A stretch of 64,000 nucleotides of DNA from Hippasteria phrygiana (GCA_037893225.1 JAZGUH010000696.1:248001-312000), one strand, 5' to 3'; numbered from the stretch's first letter, positions 1 through 11,725 are shown. The notes: generated by a model not told the origin, from the letters alone. Made by a program: numbers and translations.

Positions 1-2260
1 CACGATGAAGTGCTTTCTAAATTTTGAAAATAGCAAGAAAGAAAGAACCGGTGTGTGCAGGCAACATTCAAGGAATGATCAGTTTATCTTATTTTTTTGA
101 TCATCTCAGGAAATAGCCGCAAGTGAGTCAAAGTTCGTTTAGGGGGTAGGGAGGGTGGGGGTTGTTAAAGGCATCAACAAAATCTCTCTTTCCATTCTTT
201 TTCTATTTCTGGGAAAGGTTGGAGGAAGAAAGATTCTGTTGAGCAAGGTCTCATTATCGGTTTTTACGTAAGTGACTGGGTCTTGCAGAAATTGTTTTTG
301 TATATATTTACGAATAGGTTGGTGGGTATGCCAGCCGTGTGGGTGTGTGACTGACCCACCCAAAGCGTAATTTCTTTCTTCTTTTTTTCTTTAAAGTGGA
401 ATACGCTTCGGGGGAGTCAGTTTTAGCCACTATTTCTGCAAGATGACAGTCCTGGTATGTGCTGGCTACGTTAGAAGAATGATCAGTTGATTCTTTGATG
501 GATCATTCCAAGAAGTAGCCGCAGCGAGTCCGAACTTATCTGGGGGAGGGGGAGGGGGGGGGAAACGATTTGTAAAGGCATCAACAACATCTCTATTTCC
601 ATTCTTTTTTTATTTGTGGGAAAGGTTGGATGAAGAAAGATTCTGTTGAGCAAAGTCTCATTATCGGTTTTTACGCAAGTGACTGGTCTTGCAGAAATTG
701 TTTTTGTATATTTACGAATAGGTTGGTGGGTATGCCAGCCGTGTGGATGTGTGACTGACCCACCCAAAGCGTAATTTCTTTCTTTCTTTAAAGTGGAATA
801 CGCTTCGATGGAGTCAGTTTTAGCCACTATTTCTGCAAGATGACAGTCCTGGTATGTGCTGGCTACGTTAGAAGAATAATCAGTGGATTCTTTGATGGAT
901 CATTCCAAGAAGTAGCCGCAGCGAGTCCGAACTTATCTGGGGGAGGGGGGGGGGGGGGGGAGGATTTGTAAAGGCATCAACAACATCTCTCTTTCCATTT
1001 CTTTTTTATTTGTGGGAAAGGTTGGATGAAGAAAGATTCTGTTGAGCAAGGTCTCATTATCGGTTTTTACGTAAGTGACTGGTCTTGCAGAAATTGCTTT
1101 TGTATATTTACGAATAGGTTGGTGGGTATGCCAGCCGTGTGGATGTGTGACTGACCCACCCAAAGCGTAATTTCGTTCTTTTTTTAAATGGAATACGCTT
1201 TGAGGGAGTCAGTCTTAGCCACTATTTCTGCAAGATGAGTAAAAATAAGTCATTGAGTAAATTAAAACAAGAAGCCACATGTTGTTACACACAAACATGT
1301 CCTAGCGTGGCCAAGACCAGAGACGAGTTTTTGAAACTCCCGCTCTCTGGGAAAGACTATATAATTGGCCCCCGGACGTTTGGTGTATTGACAGTGACAC
1401 AAAACTAACCCACTGACTGACACTCTGCAGAAACAGTGGCCATAAACCGACTCCCAAGAAGCGTGCTCCACAGATAAGAAATGATTAATAACCACGCTCT
1501 GGGTGAGTCGATTGTACAGCCACACGGCTGGCATACCAAAAAAACAGTTTCTGCAAACCAGTCACCAATATAAAATTAATAAATAAGAAAAAACAAGGAA
1601 GAATGAGGATCGGCTTTGTTGATGATGACTTTACAAACCTTTCCCTCCCCCCCCCCCCCCCTCCCCCAGATAAGTTCGGACTCGCTGCGGCTACTTCTTA
1701 GAATGATCCATCAAAGAATCAACTTATTGTTCTTCTAACGTAGCCAGCACATATACTGGGACTGTCATCTTGCAGAAATAGTGGCTAAAACTGACTCCCT
1801 CGAAGCGTATTCCATTTTTAAAAAGAAAAGAAAAGAAATTACGCTTTGGGTGGGTCAGTCACACACCCACACGGCTGGCATACCCACCAACCTATTCGTA
1901 TAAATATATACAAAAACAATTTCTGCAAGACCAGTCACTTACGTACAAACCGATAATGAGACCTTGCTCAACAGAATCTTTCTTCCTCCAACCTTTCCCA
2001 CAAATATAAAAAGAATGGAAAGAGAGATTTTGTTGATGCCTTTAACAACCCCCACCCTCCCTAACCCCTAAACGAACTTTGACTCACTGCGGCTATTCCC
2101 TGAGATGATACAAAAAATAAGATAAACTGATCACTCTTTGAATTTTGCCTGCACACACCGGCTCTTTCTTTCTTGCTATTCTCAAAATTTAAGAAGCACT
2201 TCATCTTGTAAAGAGCAAAAAGTTCAACCAAAATGAACAATCGGTTAACCAAGGCCCTGA
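1..2260. repeat. Foldback-type repeat cluster, left end cut by window edge
   Basis: Three direct units with a period of about 390-400 bp run from 1 to about 1240. Each carries the same landmarks: GGCATCAACAA, GGTTGGTGGGTATGCCAGCC and CTGACCCACCCAAAGCG (for example near 318, 719 and 1109). From about 1640 to 2220 the same landmarks return in inverted orientation, down to the complement of the first bases of the window, so the block can fold back on itself. The centre (1260-1540) is a diverged inverted unit. The short minus-strand ORFs in each unit are repeats of one another and end at the same place; I do not regard them as genes. The outer part of the left arm lies outside the window, so target duplications cannot be checked. 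Confidence 0.75.
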
Positions 2261-4319
2261 AACAAAAGTTCTATCACATTGACTCAAAATCGTAACACAT
2301 AGTCTGCATGTATGATTACGCCCCCTCCCAATAAACACAAACCAAACATAAAATGCTCTGATCATCTCAGATCTATGTTTTACTGCTTCCTTGTCATGGG
2401 AAATGTAGGTTTTGCCAAAAAAATCAGCTTTGTACGATATTTCGAGCCAGAGTTATTGAGTTATTAAGCTTGAAATGGCGGCCATTTTGAAATCCAAGAT
2501 GGCCGCCCTCTGCAACACTTTCAAAATTGCCAACATGATTTTTTGTGTTCTCTAGTACCTAAAGAACATGACTAGATAGATAGGATCTTCTAATCATTCA
2601 GTGCCCACGGGACGACATAAGCCCCCTGACTAACACCTGAGCACAAGAACAAGACTGCTGGAGTTCACCGACCGGGTGATTTGAGCTGCCTAGATCACTG
2701 CAAAACCACTGCATTGGCTACACGCACGTATTTCAATCACGCACATAAATCTTGATGGGGCTCTAGCTGGTAGCCATCACGGAAACGAGCATAAGGCACA
2801 AAAAGGAGGAAACCAGTGTATTTTTTGTGGACAACAGAGGACGTTTCTCGATCGTGGGAGGTCTTCATTAATGACTAGTTTTTTACGGTAAAATTTGTCG
2901 AAATGTTGTGGTGTGACTGTCGGGGGGGATTAATAAGCTCTAAAATTAATTTATAATCATTGGGGTAAATTAAATATTTTGAGTTACAAACGGGATTGAT
3001 ATTACTGAACAAAAGAGGGCGCCAAACATTCTGATTTTCATGATTGCCTTGGCGTGGTTGGGTTATTTTTTCCGGCTGGCTGGATGGGGAACGAAAGCAA
3101 GTGTGCTGTTTTCGCACTTCTTTAAGTTTTCGGCTTTCCGGCGGCGTGAAAGCCGCCGTAAACAAACCCCTCTGTAGCGGCACAGGAACCGCAAACGCCC
3201 ATTGTTCACCTTTTGATAGCCCCCTGTAGCGGCACTTTCGATACACAAACAGCCGATGTCTACGTGAGTGAAAACCGCAGTGCAGGATTGGCGAGCATTA
3301 TGACTGCGCCATTATCATAGCGACAAGAGACACAAACAGGTGATGTGTATGCGGAGTGAAAAACCGCAGTGCAGAATTAACGAACATTAATTATAAATAA
3401 AAAAATTAGCTGGCCACAAGACGTTTCGAACTTAAGCAAGTTCTTTCTAAATGGCAAAACAAAAAATTACAATAACTTTTCAAATTGAATGGATTCGTTT
3501 TCCAAAATGTTCGTGGGAAAATGGATAACAATAGTATTTGCGCTCAATCCGGCCGCAAAAAATGCTCATCTTAGCCGAGTTCTCGCGTAACCAGACCTCG
3601 TATTAATGAAATTCGGGACCAACGGAAATTCTCGTCTTAACTGAGATCTCGTGTTAACCGAGCTCTTATTAACGAGAGCCGACGGTATATTTTTGCGTGG
3701 TAGGCTAATATTGATTTTCCTAGGATTTTAAACGTCAGTCGTAGAATTACGTGGAGTGGACAGTAATTCAGCTGCGTTCGCACGGTTCGAACGCGATATT
3801 AATTAATTTCCTTTCCCAGATATATTTAATTTGACGACTGAAGCACGTAGGCCACGTTCTTGTTTTTATTCAGTCAATTGCCTTTGATAAAACACACACA
3901 CGTCCAGTACAAATGTGTGGTTTACGCTCAGTAGGCCCTATAGCTAAAATCAGTTCAATCATAATTGAATTTGACAGTATAATTAACTGGTAAAATAAGT
4001 GAATAACGTTTGGACGTGGAAGCCCTAAAAACAACAAACTAGTTGCAGGTTTTATAACTCGCCATTGACTTCCCATACAACGCAACTGCGTTGAGCGGAT
4101 CATGTGGAATTTGGACTCGACGATGCAGCGCGCAGGCAGGGTACACAAAAAGTACTCTGTTATAAACTCAAGTTACCCTGCTTTGAAATTTACCCGAAAT
4201 ATCATCTATTTCTTGTTTTATCAATTCTGGTCCCCCACAGGCCCCAGCTTAGGAATGAGAGAAGACATGCCGGGAATAATAGGCCTACTCATTTATTTGG
4301 GTTGCCTGATCAGTGATCA
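2261..4319. other. Intergenic stretch without recognised gene
   Basis: No conserved coding segment is recognisable on either strand. Small-scale repetition is present: TGTAGCGGCAC occurs twice near 3172 and 3225, and a GTGAGTGAAAACCGCAGTGCA-like phrase occurs near 3267 and 3354. A run of CGTGTTAACCGAG / CTCGTATTAATG phrases at 3560-3690 resembles dispersed-repeat sequence but no ends could be found. The 123-codon minus-strand ORF at 2875-3246 has no recognisable motif. Confidence 0.5.
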
Positions 4320-4573
4320 GGGCCCAATTTCATGGCTCTGCTTAATTACCGTTAGCGAAAAATCCCCGCTTACTTTAAATTATGTGCTTACGGCAAGCGT
4401 ATTTCACGCGTTAGCGGGGAATTTTGGCTCCTGAGCATGCGTACATCCCGTAACTAAGGATTATGTGCATAAAGGGTTAGCGCATAATTTTTCCGCTGGC
4501 GCTGTTTAGATAGCGCAAAATGGTGTTCGTAAGCGCGGAAAGCTGTGGTTAGCAGAGCCATGAAATTGGGCCC
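4320..4573. mobile_element. Hairpin MITE with GGGCCCAATTTCATGG ends
   Basis: The left end GGGCCCAATTTCATGGCTCT is matched by its complement AGAGCCATGAAATTGGGCCC at the right end, giving a 254-bp non-autonomous element. The same family ends (GGSCCAATTTCATAGAGC with CTTAAGCA words) occur at 38716-38959, 56304-56858 and, as a partial copy, near 49040-49325. No coding capacity; superfamily not assignable. Confidence 0.7.
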
Positions 4574-4986
4574 AGTACTGTTCTCCCTCGATCCATGACA
4601 GTTCTTTTTTCAATTTAGAGAAGGCGATGAAGGAAATTTCAGGTTTAGTAGTAGGGGGAGGAAAACCACAGAGAAGAATTTATTCCTGGGTAAAACCCAC
4701 GCAGTCGGGTGTGGACTGAAAACCCGATCCACATCGTGCACCTGTACGGGAATCAGGTGCGGCGGAACACTTTTGAAACTTGTGTAGTGTGTGTGTGTGG
4801 GGGGGGGGGGGGGGGGGGGAGCAGCGCCGGTGCCGCTGGCTGCTGCTCTTTTCCATGTTTTTCTTGTGCGGAACTGCCAAAAGCTGGTGACATTCCCCTA
4901 AGTGGAAAAAGTGGGGCGGGGGGGGGGGGGGAATTCCCCCCCCCCCCCCCAGTGACGGGAATAAACCGTTATCTTCAACCACAACC
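4574..4986. repeat. Low-complexity stretch with long G and C tracts
   Basis: A G tract of about 20 bases begins near 4799, another near 4919, and a C tract near 4937 follows a GGAATTCC palindrome. The adjacent G and C runs could pair with each other. ORFs crossing this stretch (poly-Gly or poly-Pro translations) are artefacts of the homopolymers. Confidence 0.7.
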
Positions 4987-4990
4987 TTAA

Positions 4991-6434
4991 AGGGTCACTG
5001 AAATAGAAAACAATGTTGGTCTTAATAAATGTGTTTGTTACTAAAAAAACAACACTGTTGCTGTTTTTTGTCTTAATTCTGATTTGTTTGGCTCATTTAC
5101 GCTATTTTTCTACCTCTTTTCGAGCCCCCCACAATATCCGCTCGAAAATTGCAAAAGGATGATGTAATGCATCACGTGACCCTGTGACGTCCGTCTAGAA
5201 CGGCCGGCCGGCCGCGCATCGCGCACGTACGTAGATTTGTGCACAAAACACGTAGTGCTCGCCCTACAAATTGGGCTGTAAATAGTTCATTTTTACTTTT
5301 GTCCAGTTTACTGTCATCATAGTGACCGTAAAAAAAGAACCATTTACAGCCCTATTTGTGTCATGCAAACTGGCCTAGAACTACAGGCATTTCTGGCAAA
5401 TGGATATTTCCGACTGAAGCCTTGACCGTCGAAAGTGGAAATAATTCCAGGCATATTTTGACACGTAAAATGCAAGATGTCGGCCAGGTGTTTCGTTCCA
5501 GGCTTCAGTAATATATACCCAAAGAAGATGTACATTCCCCAAAGACGAGGGATTGTGGAAAATTTGGGCCTCAAAAGTCCGGCTGAACAGAGGAAACTGG
5601 GTCAGGCCGTCTCCATGCATGTAGGCCTACATGTACTGGCCTACAATGCACAGTGGCAAATGGATATTTCCGAAGCTGTGACCATCGAAAGTGGAAACAA
5701 ATTTACAGGCATATTTTGACACGTAAAATGCAAGATGTCGGTCAGGTGTGTCGTTGCAGGCTTCAATAATATACCCGAAGAAGTTGTACATAACCCAAAG
5801 ACGAGGGATTGTGGACAATTAATTTAGGCCTCAAAAGTCCGGCTGAGCAGAGGAAACTCCCTGAGCAAACAAACTGTCGGGCCGCGTCGCCTGCGTGCGC
5901 TTGTACATGTACGTAGTCCAAACTGGCCTCTACAATGCATACATTTCTGGCATGTGGATATTTCCGATCATTTCACTGCTGGCAATTTCTACTCCCAGTG
6001 AAATGTCATTCCAGCAAAAATATGTTTCTTTGCTGCTGCCTGGGAACTTTGATTGGGAACTTTAATTGGGAACGTTGATTGGGAAATTTGATTGGAAAAT
6101 TTGATTGGGAACTTCTCTATCGATCGCCGAATACGCGATATGCATGCCAGGAATTGTGCTGTCCTCAATCTCTGTTATTGCTGCCGTCTTTCTAGACTCC
6201 TGGTTCAGACATGTACATGTAGGGAACAATTATGCCGACTTCATCCCTATATGTTCATTCTTTTCTGAGTCAGATAGGGACAAATTTTCTTCCGAAAACT
6301 TCTGATGATTTTGCACTTAAAATGGTTTGTATTACAATAAAAATGCAAAAGTTCAATTAAATATTTATTGATTACAACTCTAAACGATGTATTCTTCCAT
6401 TTCTCAGAGTTTTGTTTTCTATTTCAGTGACCCT
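4991..6434. mobile_element. TTAA-flanked DNA element, 1.44 kb, 23-bp terminal inverted repeats
   Basis: AGGGTCACTGAAATAGAAAA starts at 4991 and its complement ends at 6434; both sides abut TTAA (4987-4990 and 6435-6438), the target duplication used by piggyBac and Kolobok transposons. The interior holds an imperfect tandem duplication of about 260 bp: phrases such as GGCAAATGGATATTTCCGA and CAAGATGTCGG recur at about 5395 and 5655. A run of GATTGGGAA words follows near 6050-6115. No transposase is recognisable, so the element is non-autonomous. Confidence 0.75.
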
Positions 6435-6438
6435 TTAA

Positions 6439-6735
6439 CCCTATACTCGTCACTATGTGACACCCTTATCATAGGCCGATACCTCATGCTATTTGTCCGT
6501 ACATAGAAACATTCTGTAGCCTAGGTTAAGCAACAGTGAGACTCACCAATTCTGAGTATATTTGACTTTAAAGAGCACATCAAGGCATAAGTTGTAAATG
6601 TGGGTTTATGTGTCATTCAGAATTACGTCTGTTGCTCAATTACAAGCGTACATTTTTTGTAGACTGGAATTCGCGCAGCTGATATGGCATTTGTTCCTTT
6701 TTCGGCTGGAATTAAGCCTAAATTTAAGACATTTT
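6439..6735. other. Short unassigned stretch
   Basis: AT-rich unique-looking sequence between the TTAA element and the SINE-like repeat. No gene, hairpin or repeat boundary seen. Confidence 0.4.
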
Positions 6736-7075
6736 GTCCCAGACAGTTGGCTCAGTGGAAAAGCAAGGGGCACACTTCCGAAGTCAAGCAACGTACGCTG
6801 ACTGCAGGCAATACTTGGAGAAACCACACCATGTAGCGTGCCTGGCAATAATCAGTGCATTGGTCTGGGGCATGACGGGCCCTTAATCATCTCAAGAGGG
6901 TCAAGTCCTTCGGATGGGACGTTAAGCTAGAGGTCCAGTGTGCCCTATAGGATCACTGCAAGTACAAGTACAAGAACCCATAGCACGTGTAGTGATAGAG
7001 TAGGGGTTTGACCTGGTGCTTCTGGTACCACAGCACAAAGATCCTCTTATATGACATTATGGCTACCATACATAT
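6736..7075 (+). mobile_element. Probable SINE-like repeat
   Basis: The block opens with a tRNA-like A-box phrase (GTTGGCTCAGTGG near 6748). Near 6900 it contains GGATGGGACGTTAAGC followed by AGGTCCAGTGTGCC. From memory, a GGGACGTTAA...GGTCC phrase recurs in the central domain of SINEs in several marine invertebrates; this could not be checked. It would be an RNA polymerase III derived, non-coding retroelement. Ends and target duplications could not be fixed, and no good B box is visible. Confidence 0.4.
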
Positions 7076-7135
7076 ATAGGGTTGGTTTTAGGTACGGAGT
7101 TGGTCATGGCTTGGTCAAGTTCATGAATGAAATTG

Positions 7136-7856
7136 TTATATGTCATCAATGTTAGCCGAGTCTTCCGGTTTAGTGATGAGGCGATTACATTTTTTGAATT
7201 TTCCCCAGTCGCCTTTTTTGAGTGACCACCTTGGTGATGAATTGGTTGTGCTATTTTTTGTAGATGTGGTGGTTTTTGGTCGCTTCCCAGGTGTCATTGA
7301 GTACTGTCCAGTTACATTTGGTGGCTATACAAGGAGAGGCTCAAGTGATATCGATCCAGGAGAGTGTGATGTGTTAATCCTGGTACCTTCTCCAGCTTGA
7401 TTTGTTCTCAGGGGTTACTGTTGGTTGCGTTTTAGAGGTGTTGGTTGGGTGGATGTGTCGGGACCTATTGAGATGTCTGTTTTGATGGCCCTTGTTGCGT
7501 CAGCGTACGATATGTACCCTGATGTTTTGTACATGTATTCGTCTTTCCTGTTTGATTGTGTTGCACCCTGCATATGCCGACGAGTGTTGTTCCCCGCATC
7601 TGCAGCATTTTACCTGATCTTTCTGTCGACATTGTTCAGTGGGATCCTTCACACCTGACACACCTGCTTGAGCTACGGCAGTTGCTATAGCAACATGACC
7701 AAGTCGTTGACAACTAAAGCAACGGATTACGGGTGGGATGAAGGGTTTGACTCGGAAGGTTTCATATCCCAGTTGGAATGTTTCGGGTAGGGTGGGTGTA
7801 TGAAAGGTTAGGCAAACAGAAAGACTTTTCTCCAATTGACCATCTTTTCTGCGCAT
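7136..7856 (-). pseudogene. Non-LTR retrotransposon remnant: gag-like zinc-knuckle ORF1 plus ORF2 scrap
   Basis: The minus-strand ORF at 7500-7856 (118 codons) has the typical ORF1/gag layout of Jockey/I-type retrotransposons: a LGYETFRVKPFIPPVIRC lead-in, then CFSCQRLGH (first knuckle, fourth Cys missing) and CCRCGEQHSSAYAGC (second knuckle, C-x2-C-x3-H-x6-C intact). In life such a protein binds the element RNA. Immediately downstream on the same strand, 7136-7260 reads SSPRWSLKKGDWGKFKKC, the RW-LKK-DW-F motif that sits between endonuclease and reverse transcriptase in ORF2. Most of ORF2 is therefore deleted between the two pieces. It is a dead, internally deleted copy, of a lineage different from the element at 8556. 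Confidence 0.65.
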
Positions 7857-7919
7857 CAGACGTTTAAACCTCCAGGACTCCGTGTTTCTCGCAGGCCTCT
7901 ATGATTTCTTTATCTTTAA

Positions 7920-8556
7920 AGGAAACATGCTTCTCAAACTGGCCGGATCACATTTTATTTCATTAAAAAAAATCATGTATATGTATTAAATGTGAATTAA
8001 AAGCCAAACTGGTTCAAGTGAAGTTTTAGTGTGATTATTTGCCGCTCAAAAATTGACCCCCCCCCCCCCCCCCCTTTTTGGAATTTGTTGAGACTCAAAT
8101 TGAGGGCGCTGTTCGTGACGTAGACCGAGGCGCCGAAATTAGTCTGGACCCGGCCCGTATACACACACTAGGTCTACACGTGCAATTTCGTAAGTTGCAA
8201 CAACAACTAACATCGAACTTACCCTGATTTTCTCCCTTTTAGCGAAGGCTCCTCGTGGAATGGGCCATTTAACTGCTTTCGCCTATATCTTACTCACATC
8301 TGGGAACTTTGTTGGGATGGCAGTGGACTTGAGCATATTTTTAATGGTCATCCCAAAGGATTTGGAAATACCAGTATCGAAACACGACGGCTCAAAGTGG
8401 TCGCTACATAACGCTGAGAAGCTGCTGGGGCCGGACTACTACGCTCTTGTCACCTTCACTTTCGCCGTCCAAATTCTCTGATATTTCGCATCAGTTGGAA
8501 ATAAATGAAGGCTTACTCCATCCGTCGTTGTTTTGCTGCACCCAGCAGCAACACAC
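7920..8556 (-). mobile_element. Kolobok-like THAP element, copy 1 (right part lost)
   Basis: Begins with AGGAAACATG after TTAA (7916-7919) and matches copy 2 (35972-36907) closely, including CTTCTCAAACTGGCCGGATC near the end and a C tract at about 8049. The minus strand encodes a THAP-type zinc finger segment (about 8265-8550): CVAAGC, the LHLFPTD core, LCSDHFEPSCFD and the AIPT motif. Two in-frame TAG codons interrupt it after KVTRA. Unlike copy 3, this copy keeps the zinc-binding His of the C2CH signature. Similarity to copy 2 stops at about 8556, where the non-LTR retrotransposon begins, so the distal inverted repeat is absent. Confidence 0.7.
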
Positions 8557-11500
8557 AAATTTGAGGGCGCTGTTCGTAGCTGCCACTGCTTTTAATGTCA
8601 CTGTGATGTTTTTATTTGTTTTAATCTGAATTTATCGTCACTTTATTGTGCCATCGCTTTTTAATCAACATTGAATGTGGTTTTTGTCAGTTTTGTGAAA
8701 CCACTGGTGGATTTTTTTCTATGGATTTGTTCTGCACAAGACTGTTTTTTAAAGTTTGTTTTGCAACACTGTGTGTGTCCATAATGGCAACCGGAATTTA
8801 CATTGGACTGATGGTGCTTTTCTATGCTTGTCAATATGAAGCATCTAACTCTGTGAGTATTGATACGAACTCAACATCTACGCCCTTGGTTTTTTTGAAG
8901 ATTTCTGCAAGCTATTGGAGGCTTGTATCACCACTTTATGTACATTTGCATTTGCGGATCAATACTACATCGGGCCATCACCAGGGCTTCCCTCTTGTGA
9001 AATGGAACAAGCATGGCTACAACTGTATACTTCGTGCAGGTCCAGATCCCCCTTTGGACATCACAGTATGTATGGACATTTCATCAAATCCAGGACCGGG
9101 CAACAATAACGATATTAGACCACAGTCTAAATTGAATGATAAACAGAACACTAAACGTATAACATATTCACGTCATGAACTTTTTTCTTATCGCCATGTC
9201 TGCCACAACGACCACATAGACCAACTTACAGCTTTAAAGAACAACAACCTTTTGAGATTTAGAGGAAAAAGAGCAGGCCGTCACACATGTGCTAGTATCA
9301 CTAATTGGAACTTGTGTAATGAACTTAAAAATCAGCAATACCCAATATCCACTGTGCAAGGGATACGACAAGAGAAAACTACTGTGCGGGCTTGTGGAAC
9401 TGATAAATCAGTGCTTATTAATATTAATATTCAAACAGCAAATCTACCAAAGTGTCTGCCTACTATCATGTTGTTTAATGCCCGCTCACTAACTAACAAG
9501 TTAGATGATTTAGAAGCGAGACTTTCCGCCTATAACGATAGTATCCATGTGATTGGGATTACCGAAACCTGGTTTTCCTCTTCAAATCCGGCATCTGCAT
9601 ATCAGATTCCCCATTTTAAACAATTTAGTCATGACCGTCATCATCGCAAAGGGGGAGGAGTTGCCTTGTATATTCATCGAGACATCAACGCCACGGAAGT
9701 CTTCACTGAGCGCACTCCCTCACATCTTGAGGTACTATGGGTGCACTTGAGGTCATCTAGTACAGTCCATCTTGTAAATGATGTCTTCGTTTGTATCATC
9801 TATTCACCACCCCGTTCACCTTACAAGGATGAACTTAGTGATCACATTGTCACCATGGTCGACCATTTACGGATCACCACAAACAATGCTTCATTAATTA
9901 TCATGGGCGATTTCAATGACCTGGCTACTGACATGCTTGAACATCAAACTTTGCTGAAGCAGGTTGTGAGTCAACCAACAAGAGGAGATGCAGTGCTTGA
10001 TAAAATACTTACTGATTTGAGTGACAGCTACCATGCTCCCCTGACTGTTGCACCCATTGCTTCAAGCGACCATGCTGTCATCATATACGAACCACAATTG
10101 ATTATCCCAACTAAAAAATCCTCACAGATTTCATTCCGACCCTTTCGAGATTCATCAATCCGTAGTTTTGGTCAGTGGATAACACAAATGAACTGGTCAG
10201 ATTTACACTGTATGAATGACTCTGATGATATGGTTGACCTTTTTCAACAAATCATCAACGTTAATTATAGACTACATTTTGAACTTGTCACTGTTAATCA
10301 CAAACCCAATGACAAGCCATGGTTTAATGATCAAATGCGTAGATTAATTAAACAACGTGATCTTGCCTTTAAAAGGTGCCCTCATAATTACAAAATATTA
10401 CGTAATAAAATTCAAAGAATGATTAGGTTAGCGAAGGTCAATTTCTATCGACGTAAAATTGCTCATTTGAGACAATCTGAACCAGGAAAATGGCACCAAC
10501 AAATCCGGCACTTGGTAGGGCTAAAGAAACATAATTTTTCGTTAAATTTACATGATAAAACAGATTTTGATGTTGCCAATGATCTAAACAAACATTTTGC
10601 CCAAATTTGTTCAAGCCTCCCATGCCTCTGTACAACTGCATTATCATCTTATTTACCTGCTCCTTCACTACCACCTGTAATATACCGTTATCAGGTCTAT
10701 AAACGATTACGTCAACTCAATACATCAAAAGCTACTCACCCTAATGATTGTCCAGTTAAATTACTGAAAGAATTTGCTTCGAAATATCGGAACCATTAAC
10801 TCGCATATTTAATGTTTGTCTTGAAGCTGGTTGTTTTCCTACTATTTGGAAAAATGCATCTATTTGTCCTGTGCCAAAGACCACTAACGTTAACAATTTT
10901 GATCAATTGCGCCCAATATCTATCACATCAGTAATTGCACGAGTATTTGAAGGTTTTTTAGCTGATTGGGTGATGAAAGACATTAGATGTGTTATTGATC
11001 CCCAGCAGTTTGGCAACATGAAAGGTAGTTCGATTTCACATTACCTCATTGATATGTTGGATACAATTCATAGGAATATCGATAAGGGTGGGAATTTTGT
11101 TAACTTATGCGTAATTGATTTTAGTAAAGCATTTGATCACATTAACCACACAACTGTTGTTGAAAAACTTATTCAGTTGGGAGTGAACCCAGCCATTCTC
11201 CCCACTATTTGTAGTTTTCTTTCAAACCGATCTCAGACTGTTCGTTATCAGAGAGTCATCTCAACTCTCCTTGGGGTGACCTGCGGTGTCCCACAGGGTA
11301 CAAAACTGGGGCCAATCCTTTTTTTAGCTATGGTTAATGACGCTGCTATTGAAACCACAAATCGCTGGAAATACGTCGATGACCTCAGTCTTGTTGAGAT
11401 CACTGCCAGAGGCAAACAGTCAAATTTACAGTTAAATGTCAATTCTCTTATGACCTGGTGCAATGTCAATGATATGAAATTGAATCCATTGAAATGCAAG

Positions 11501-11725
11501 ACAATGCAAATATCTTTTTTACGTGGTAAAATTCCTGATGTGCATTTAGAAGTTAATGATTTGCAACTTGAAGTAGTTTCATCAATCAAACTTCTGGGTG
11601 TAATTATACAAGATGATTTGAAATGGGACCAACAAGTTCACCATCTTATTACTAACGCATCTCGTCGACTTTATGTCCTCAGTAAACTAAAAAGAAACCA
11701 AGTTGAAACTGCAGATCGCATTACT
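8556..11725 (+). mobile_element. Non-LTR (LINE) retrotransposon, CR1/L2-like, with 2A-like motif
   Basis: One long element carrying AP-endonuclease and reverse transcriptase in the sense direction. The start is set where similarity of the upstream THAP element ends; the first 17 bases of the junction (TTGAGGGCGCTGTTCGT) also occur inside that THAP element at about 8097, which may be a microhomology at the insertion joint. The 3' end is lost: the RT frame runs into an unrelated small inverted repeat at 11726-11778. It is inactive because of one frameshift and this truncation. The clade call rests on the endonuclease-RT architecture and on NPGP motifs, which are known in CR1, L2, Rex1, Crack and related non-LTR elements of sea urchins, amphioxus and molluscs. 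Confidence 0.8.
8646..10799 (+). pseudogene. Retrotransposon ORF: leader, 2A-like site, AP-endonuclease, start of RT (frameshifted)
   Basis: Open frame of 717 codons. Residues 1-143 form a Cys-rich, partly hydrophobic leader. Residues 144-151 read DISSNPGP, close to the ribosome-skipping 2A consensus DxExNPGP but with Ser for Glu. The exonuclease/endonuclease/phosphatase fold follows: FNARSLTNKLDDL near 277, ITETWF at 305, GDFND at 421 and SDHAVI near 474, the expected metal-binding and catalytic motifs. Residues 560-650 hold the basic linker (PWFNDQMRRLIKQRDLAF). The frame ends prematurely at 10799 inside the RT N-terminus; a one-base indel between about 10770 and 10781 moves the reading frame to the downstream ORF. 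In an intact element the product would nick target DNA and copy the element RNA into it. Confidence 0.85.

Noticed and set aside
139..1163. Three repeated ORFs starting MGGSVTHPHGWHTHQPIRKY
   Set aside because: They are copies of one non-coding repeat unit with indels; frames are not conserved between units.
4680..4990. Poly-Gly and poly-Pro ORFs
   Set aside because: Produced by G and C homopolymers; no conserved flanks.
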